Assembly: GCA_029547025.1 (NCBI GenBank) | Contig: JAKPQA010000350.1 | Coordinates: 1-53,284, forward strand | From: Armatimonadota bacterium | GTDB lineage: Bacteria; Armatimonadota; Zipacnadia; UBA1398; JAKPQA01 | Reading direction: 5' to 3' | Length of the DNA stretch: 53,284 nucleotides | Shown: positions 50,011 through 53,284 of the stretch, piece after piece | Layout: every line of letters starts with the position of its first letter | How positions within the stretch are numbered: position 1 is the stretch's first letter | The notes under the pieces: model-generated | Database searches by the model: none | Seen by the model: the letters and a program-made list of their open reading frames with translations, nothing else | What the model was told of the DNA's origin: nothing | Made by a program: the position numbers and the translations under genes

Positions 50011-50946
50011 TTGACTGAGAGTTTCGAGAATCTCGTTCTCACTGGCATCATCCATCCTATGGCATTCCCAGCCGCAGCGAAGGGTGACGGTCCCGTCCTC
50101 GATACCCTCGCGACCATCGCCCACGATGACTTCTTCACCGCCGTCGAAGTCCGCCGGGCGGCGTCACCCGACATCCTGGAGGGCGAGAGGAAGCTGCTCT
50201 CCGAGGCCATGATGGAGGTCATCGTTGCCGGCCAGCCCCCGCTCCTGGGCGCCAAGCTCAACCTCAACGCTCTCGACGACTCCGCCCGTCAGGCCGCCGT
50301 GGCTGATGTGCGGCTCTCCATCGACGAGGCGTACGCGCTGGGTGCGCCCATCGTCGCTGTGCTTTCCGGGCCCGATCCCGGCGATGCCGACCGCGAGGCC
50401 GGCATGGCGGCCCTCACGCAGTCGCTGGTCGAACTCGCCGACTACTCCACGTCTCGCGCCGCGGGGAAGAAACCGGTCTTCATCTCGCTCGAGACCTTCG
50501 ACCGCGCCATCGACAAGCGCTGCCTCATCGGCCCAACCGCACTGGCGGCCGAGCTGATGGATCGCGTGAAGCAGTCTGTCGCCAACGTCGGTCTGACCGT
50601 CGACCTCAGTCATCTGCCGCTCCTCGGCGAGACCGCCGACGAGATGCTCGAGACCGCCGCGCCGCACCTGATCCACGTCCACATCGGCAACGCCTACATC
50701 GACCAGACCGACGACCCGGCCTACGGCGACCAGCACCCGCGCTTCGGCTATCCGGGTAGCCTCAACGGTGTCACGGCAGTCACGCGGTTCCTGCGGGTGC
50801 TCAAGCGCATCGGCTACTTCGAGGCCAAGGTGCCCACGCGCAAGCCCGTCATCAGCTTCGAGATCAAGCCCGTACCCGGTGAGAGCTCCGAGGCGATCAT
50901 CGCGGGCGCGAAGAGAGTGTTCAAGGAAGCCTGGTACGCCGCTTAG
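50011..50946 (+). CDS. sugar isomerase/epimerase-like TIM barrel, TTG start
   Basis: A 311-residue cytoplasmic protein of the xylose isomerase-like superfamily. Metal-site-type residues are in 'AVEVRRAASPDIL', 'VFISLETFDRAIDKRC', 'LTVDLSHLPLLGET', 'HLIHVHIGNAYIDQTDD', 'DQHPRFGYPGSLNG' and 'VISFEIKPVPGE', the usual Glu, Asp/His, His and Glu ligands. TTG at 50011 is the likely start because GGGAGGGA lies 7 bases upstream; no ATG or GTG is better placed. It pairs with the next gene, a related barrel; an extended -10 promoter lies upstream. The substrate is unknown. Confidence 0.87.
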   Translation: MTESFENLVLTGIIHPMAFPAAAKGDGPVLDTLATIAHDDFFTAVEVRRAASPDILEGERKLLSEAMMEVIVAGQPPLLGAKLNLNALDDSARQAAVADVRLSIDEAYALGAPIVAVLSGPDPGDADREAGMAALTQSLVELADYSTSRAAGKKPVFISLETFDRAIDKRCLIGPTALAAELMDRVKQSVANVGLTVDLSHLPLLGETADEMLETAAPHLIHVHIGNAYIDQTDDPAYGDQHPRFGYPGSLNGVTAVTRFLRVLKRIGYFEAKVPTRKPVISFEIKPVPGESSEAIIAGAKRVFKEAWYAA

Positions 50947-50997
50947 CCGCGTCCCTGCGGCTTGCGATATCGGAAGAGAGACAGGGGGACACCGTTC

Positions 50998-51837
50998 GTG
51001 CAGATCGGTATTCTGACCGCTCCATTCGGCAATGAGCCCGTCGCCAACGCCATCCAGTTCGCCGCCAAGGCTGGGGCCGAGGCGCTGGAGATCACCACCG
51101 GCCGCGGCAGTGGCCACTTCGACGCCGTGACGGCGACCGATGCGGACATCGCCGCTCTCGGCAAGCTCGTGGCGGACAACGGCCTGACCATCAGCAGCTT
51201 CGCCCACTACCGTCAAGTCTTCAGCGAGGACCCCGCCGATGAGGCGGCCGCCGCCGCGGACCTCAAGGCCGTCATCGACACGGCGGCCAAGCTCAAGGTC
51301 GGCGTCGTCTGCGTGCTCGCTGGCATGCCTTACGGCGGCAAGTCGAAGATGGAGATCATCGAGACCCGCGCGCCCGAGTTCTGGCCGCCGGTCCTCGCCT
51401 ACGCTCGCGAGCGCGGCATCAAGCTCGCCATGGAGAACTGGTTCGCCACGCTGCTTCAGGGCCTCGACACCTTCCAGCGCATCTTCGAGGTCGTCCCCGA
51501 CGAGAACTTCGGCCTCAACTTCGACCCGTCACACCTCTACTGGCAGGGAATCGACTACCTGGCGGCCGTCGAGCAGTTCGCCCCGCGCATCTTCCACACC
51601 CATGCCAAGGACACGGAGATCAGAGAGCACAAGCTGCGCTACGTCGGCAGCCTGGCCAGCGGCTGGTGGCGCTATGTGATCCCGGGCTATGGCGGGATCG
51701 ACTGGGGGCAGTACATCGCTCGCCTGCGAAGCAACGGCTACAACGGCGTGCTGAGCATCGAGCATGAGGACTCGGCCGTCGGCCGCGAAGAGGGCTTCAT
51801 CCAGGGCATCAAGTACCTTCGCCAGTTCTGCTCGTAG
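50998..51837 (+). CDS. sugar phosphate isomerase/epimerase-like TIM barrel
   Basis: A 279-residue xylose isomerase-like TIM barrel. 'QIGILTAPFGNEP' starts the first strand. Ligands are in 'EALEITTGRGSGHF', 'IKLAMENWFATLLQG', 'GLNFDPSHLYWQGIDY', 'RIFHTHAKDTEI' and 'GVLSIEHEDS', all in the order expected for a divalent-metal-dependent isomerase or epimerase. The GTG at 50998 has AGGGGGA about 10 bases upstream; the ORF opens at 50962 without support. It follows the previous barrel by 51 bases and is likely in the same operon. Substrate and reaction are not known. Confidence 0.92.
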   Translation: MQIGILTAPFGNEPVANAIQFAAKAGAEALEITTGRGSGHFDAVTATDADIAALGKLVADNGLTISSFAHYRQVFSEDPADEAAAAADLKAVIDTAAKLKVGVVCVLAGMPYGGKSKMEIIETRAPEFWPPVLAYARERGIKLAMENWFATLLQGLDTFQRIFEVVPDENFGLNFDPSHLYWQGIDYLAAVEQFAPRIFHTHAKDTEIREHKLRYVGSLASGWWRYVIPGYGGIDWGQYIARLRSNGYNGVLSIEHEDSAVGREEGFIQGIKYLRQFCS

Positions 51838-51926
51838 GTAGCTGGATCGGCACCGGGGCGCCGTCGGCTCAGCCTGGCGGCGCCCTGCGGATTCCACCCC
51901 CGCCCCGCACCCCGCTGACATCGAGC

Positions 51927-51944
51927 CGCCGCGTCCACGCGGCG
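51927..51944. terminator. hairpin downstream of the TIM-barrel pair
   Basis: CGCCGCG (51927-51933) and CGCGGCG (51938-51944) form a perfect 7-bp stem with a TCCA loop, 90 bases after the last stop. No T-run follows, so a terminator role is only possible. Confidence 0.4.
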
Positions 51945-51963
51945 TGACGCCCTTCGACAGCCA

Positions 51964-51993
51964 CAGGAGGCGCCGCGAATGACGATCCCCTGA
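51964..51993 (+). pseudogene. orphan ribosome site and four-codon ORF, probable gene-start relic
   Basis: A strong AGGAGG at 51965-51970 is followed 8 bases later by ATG (51979) and, after ACG ATC CCC, a TGA stop at 51991. Directly after it come repeats of TGACCCC. A ribosome site this good with no gene suggests that a third gene of the operon has been lost, leaving its start. A leader peptide is the alternative. Confidence 0.4.
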
Positions 51994-52022
51994 TCTCTGA
52001 CCCCTGACCCCTGCCTTTCCCG

Positions 52023-53279
52023 CTACCCTTCCGGCGGCGCCTCGGGGATCACCTCATGCAGCGCCTTCGTGCCCGCGTAGGTCGTCTCGAGGTACTCGAT
52101 GTCCGCCTCAAGCTCGGGGTACGAGCCCCGCTCCCGCGCCTCCCACTTCATCGGTTCGGCGGCGAAACGCCCCAGCATCACGCCCAGGGCGTCCAGCAGC
52201 TTGTTGCGCTTCTCTCGGCTGGCGTGGAGCCCCATGCACTGGATACGCCACCGCACCGGCAAGCCCGTCTTGGCCGCGGCAACGGCGGCGGGCGATACGC
52301 GATACGGCCACGTCTCTGGCACGAACCCGATGTTCAGCAGCAGTGCGTCGATGACTCGCGGCGTCAGCGGCCGGAGCTCGCCCAGCGCCTGGATGCACTC
52401 GAACCGTCCCTGCTCCGAGAGCTGGGTCGGCGGCTCCTGCCCGGCCGGCCACTGGGTCACGACATAGGACACCGGCGCATCGGGTGGGCGCTCGCGCAGG
52501 TCCTTGATGATGTTGCTGTCGCCGGTGGCCAGCGCCTCGGCCAGCCATTGCTCCGCCTCGCGCAACTGCCGAATCAGCCGGGCCGCGGGGGCAAGCCGGA
52601 CAGCCGGGTCCTCCGAGTTCAGCAGGTCGACGAGATCGCCCTGAACGGCCTCGTTCGGCTTGACGCGCGACGGCAACAGGTAGGGGCCGTTCGTGCAAGA
52701 CTGGTCGGCATGGCGGACAAGCTGCGCGGCCTCCTCTGGGGTAGGCGCCACGTCCCACGCCTCCTCGGCCATCGGCAGTATTGCTGCGCCGGCGACCCAC
52801 CCGAAACGAGCCAGGTCAGGCGCGTCGCTGCGCTCAGTGCCTGCCACCAGCCACGGGACGGCGGGCAGTCCTGCCTCGAGGAGCGCGGCCTCCGCCGCGC
52901 GCACCTCGAACGGGTCGATGTGACGGGGTCCCGTGACGAAGCCGACGTGCTCCAGCCGATCAGCACGGTATGCCCACAGCAGCTCAATGGTTCGCTTGTC
53001 TGCCGGGCGTAGGATGCCCAGCAGTCGATACGCCTCGAACCGGCCCCTGTCGGTGAGCTGCTCGGTTCCCGGTAGGTCGAGCACCTGCCGATGCAGTGTC
53101 CTCCGCTCCCTGAGCGCGAGGTCAGCCACCGAGCCTACCAGGGCGGGGTCGGAGAACTGCGCCGGAGCCCACAGCGCGGTCGTGGGCTCCCACGAGGGCG
53201 CCGCCATCGCCAACGGCAGAGCGACCAGAACACCGGTAAGCACGATGCCAACAGCGAGTACGCTGATGGCAAGCCACAA
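52023..53279 (-). CDS. unrecognised exported protein with internal duplication, start may be outside
   Basis: I do not recognise this protein of at least 418 residues. It begins with a hydrophobic segment ('WLAISVLAVGIVLTGVLVAL') that is a signal or anchor. The rest is mostly helical with two similar halves: 'QLTDRGRFEAYRLLGILRP' near residues 75-93 and 'QLSEQGRFECIQALGELRP' near 285-303. Each precedes a ten-residue helix and an 'R...F...A...A..AGLP' type segment. This suggests a tandem domain duplication of HEAT-like character. No catalytic motif is seen. The first in-frame start in the window is a TTG at 53279, five bases from the edge, so the true start may lie outside. Confidence 0.72.
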   Translation of the reverse strand: MWLAISVLAVGIVLTGVLVALPLAMAAPSWEPTTALWAPAQFSDPALVGSVADLALRERRTLHRQVLDLPGTEQLTDRGRFEAYRLLGILRPADKRTIELLWAYRADRLEHVGFVTGPRHIDPFEVRAAEAALLEAGLPAVPWLVAGTERSDAPDLARFGWVAGAAILPMAEEAWDVAPTPEEAAQLVRHADQSCTNGPYLLPSRVKPNEAVQGDLVDLLNSEDPAVRLAPAARLIRQLREAEQWLAEALATGDSNIIKDLRERPPDAPVSYVVTQWPAGQEPPTQLSEQGRFECIQALGELRPLTPRVIDALLLNIGFVPETWPYRVSPAAVAAAKTGLPVRWRIQCMGLHASREKRNKLLDALGVMLGRFAAEPMKWEARERGSYPELEADIEYLETTYAGTKALHEVIPEAPPEG

Positions 53280-53284
53280 CCTGG

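Noticed and set aside
1-53284. tRNA or rRNA genes
   Set aside because: No cloverleaf with a conserved GGTTCRA arm and no rRNA-like stretch was recognised on either strand by eye.

Overview
The window is GC-rich bacterial DNA from a Gram-negative organism with a diderm envelope. It holds a lipid A / Kdo operon, an O-antigen-ligase-like polymerase, an MlaE-type lipid permease, and a pseudopilin carrying an H-X9-DG motif with the '[16 protein letters not shown]' and 'MYAQDYDE' signatures. Those signatures, a permuted SpoIVB-type S55 protease and many secreted glycosidases point to Armatimonadota or a neighbouring lineage such as Hydrogenedentota or Planctomycetota. This is an inference from protein features only; no rRNA or tRNA gene was seen.

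Layout. 1-6.5 kb: a DUF4139-like secreted protein, an S55 protease coupled to an orphan MlaE, then a REP-associated transposase (RAYT) between direct arrays of an 89-bp, two-hairpin repeat, and a glutaredoxin. 6.4-13.8 kb: a sugar isomerase-like TIM barrel, a GH16 endoglycanase, a six-hairpin glycosidase, an unknown membrane protein, a small inverted-repeat element carrying a canonical GTAG-type REP doublet, an Fe-S aldo/keto reductase and an ABC ATPase. 13.9-21.1 kb: five consecutive minus-strand genes whose otherwise unrelated proteins all carry long Met-Gly-rich tracts (PEGA plus FGE-like fold, TPR, and single-pass or secreted proteins). This is the best candidate here for an undescribed system. 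21.4-24.3 kb: an amino-sugar operon (BadF-type kinase, NanE, Gfo/Idh oxidoreductase). 24.5-28 kb: a duplicated ABC-2-like membrane protein and a DUF4838-like protein, followed by a long fold-back element. 28.4-36.7 kb: an oxidoreductase, a GH36-like protein, a pseudopilin and a GH42-like protein.

The pseudopilin is preceded on the same strand by a full promoter, a well-formed cobalamin riboswitch (P1 arms 33504-33513 and 33330-33339, B12 box 33338-33351) and a leader in which one CCTCT segment can pair either with an upstream arm or with the Shine-Dalgarno sequence. Vitamin B12 control of a DUF1559-like pseudopilin is unexpected.

36.7-48 kb is one minus-strand envelope operon: lpxC, fabZ, lpxA, lpxB, msbA, waaA, lpxK, a second divergent waaA-like gene, a methyltransferase and a GT4 glycosyltransferase. 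Most junctions overlap by stop/start codons and a sigma-70-like promoter lies upstream. A divergent O-antigen ligase/polymerase with TPRs follows, then two TIM-barrel sugar isomerase-like genes behind an extended -10 promoter. The window ends in an unrecognised, internally duplicated protein whose N-terminus may run off the edge. Together the genes describe an envelope- and polysaccharide-oriented region: outer-membrane synthesis, secreted glycan breakdown, and intracellular oxidation, epimerisation and phosphorylation of the released sugars.
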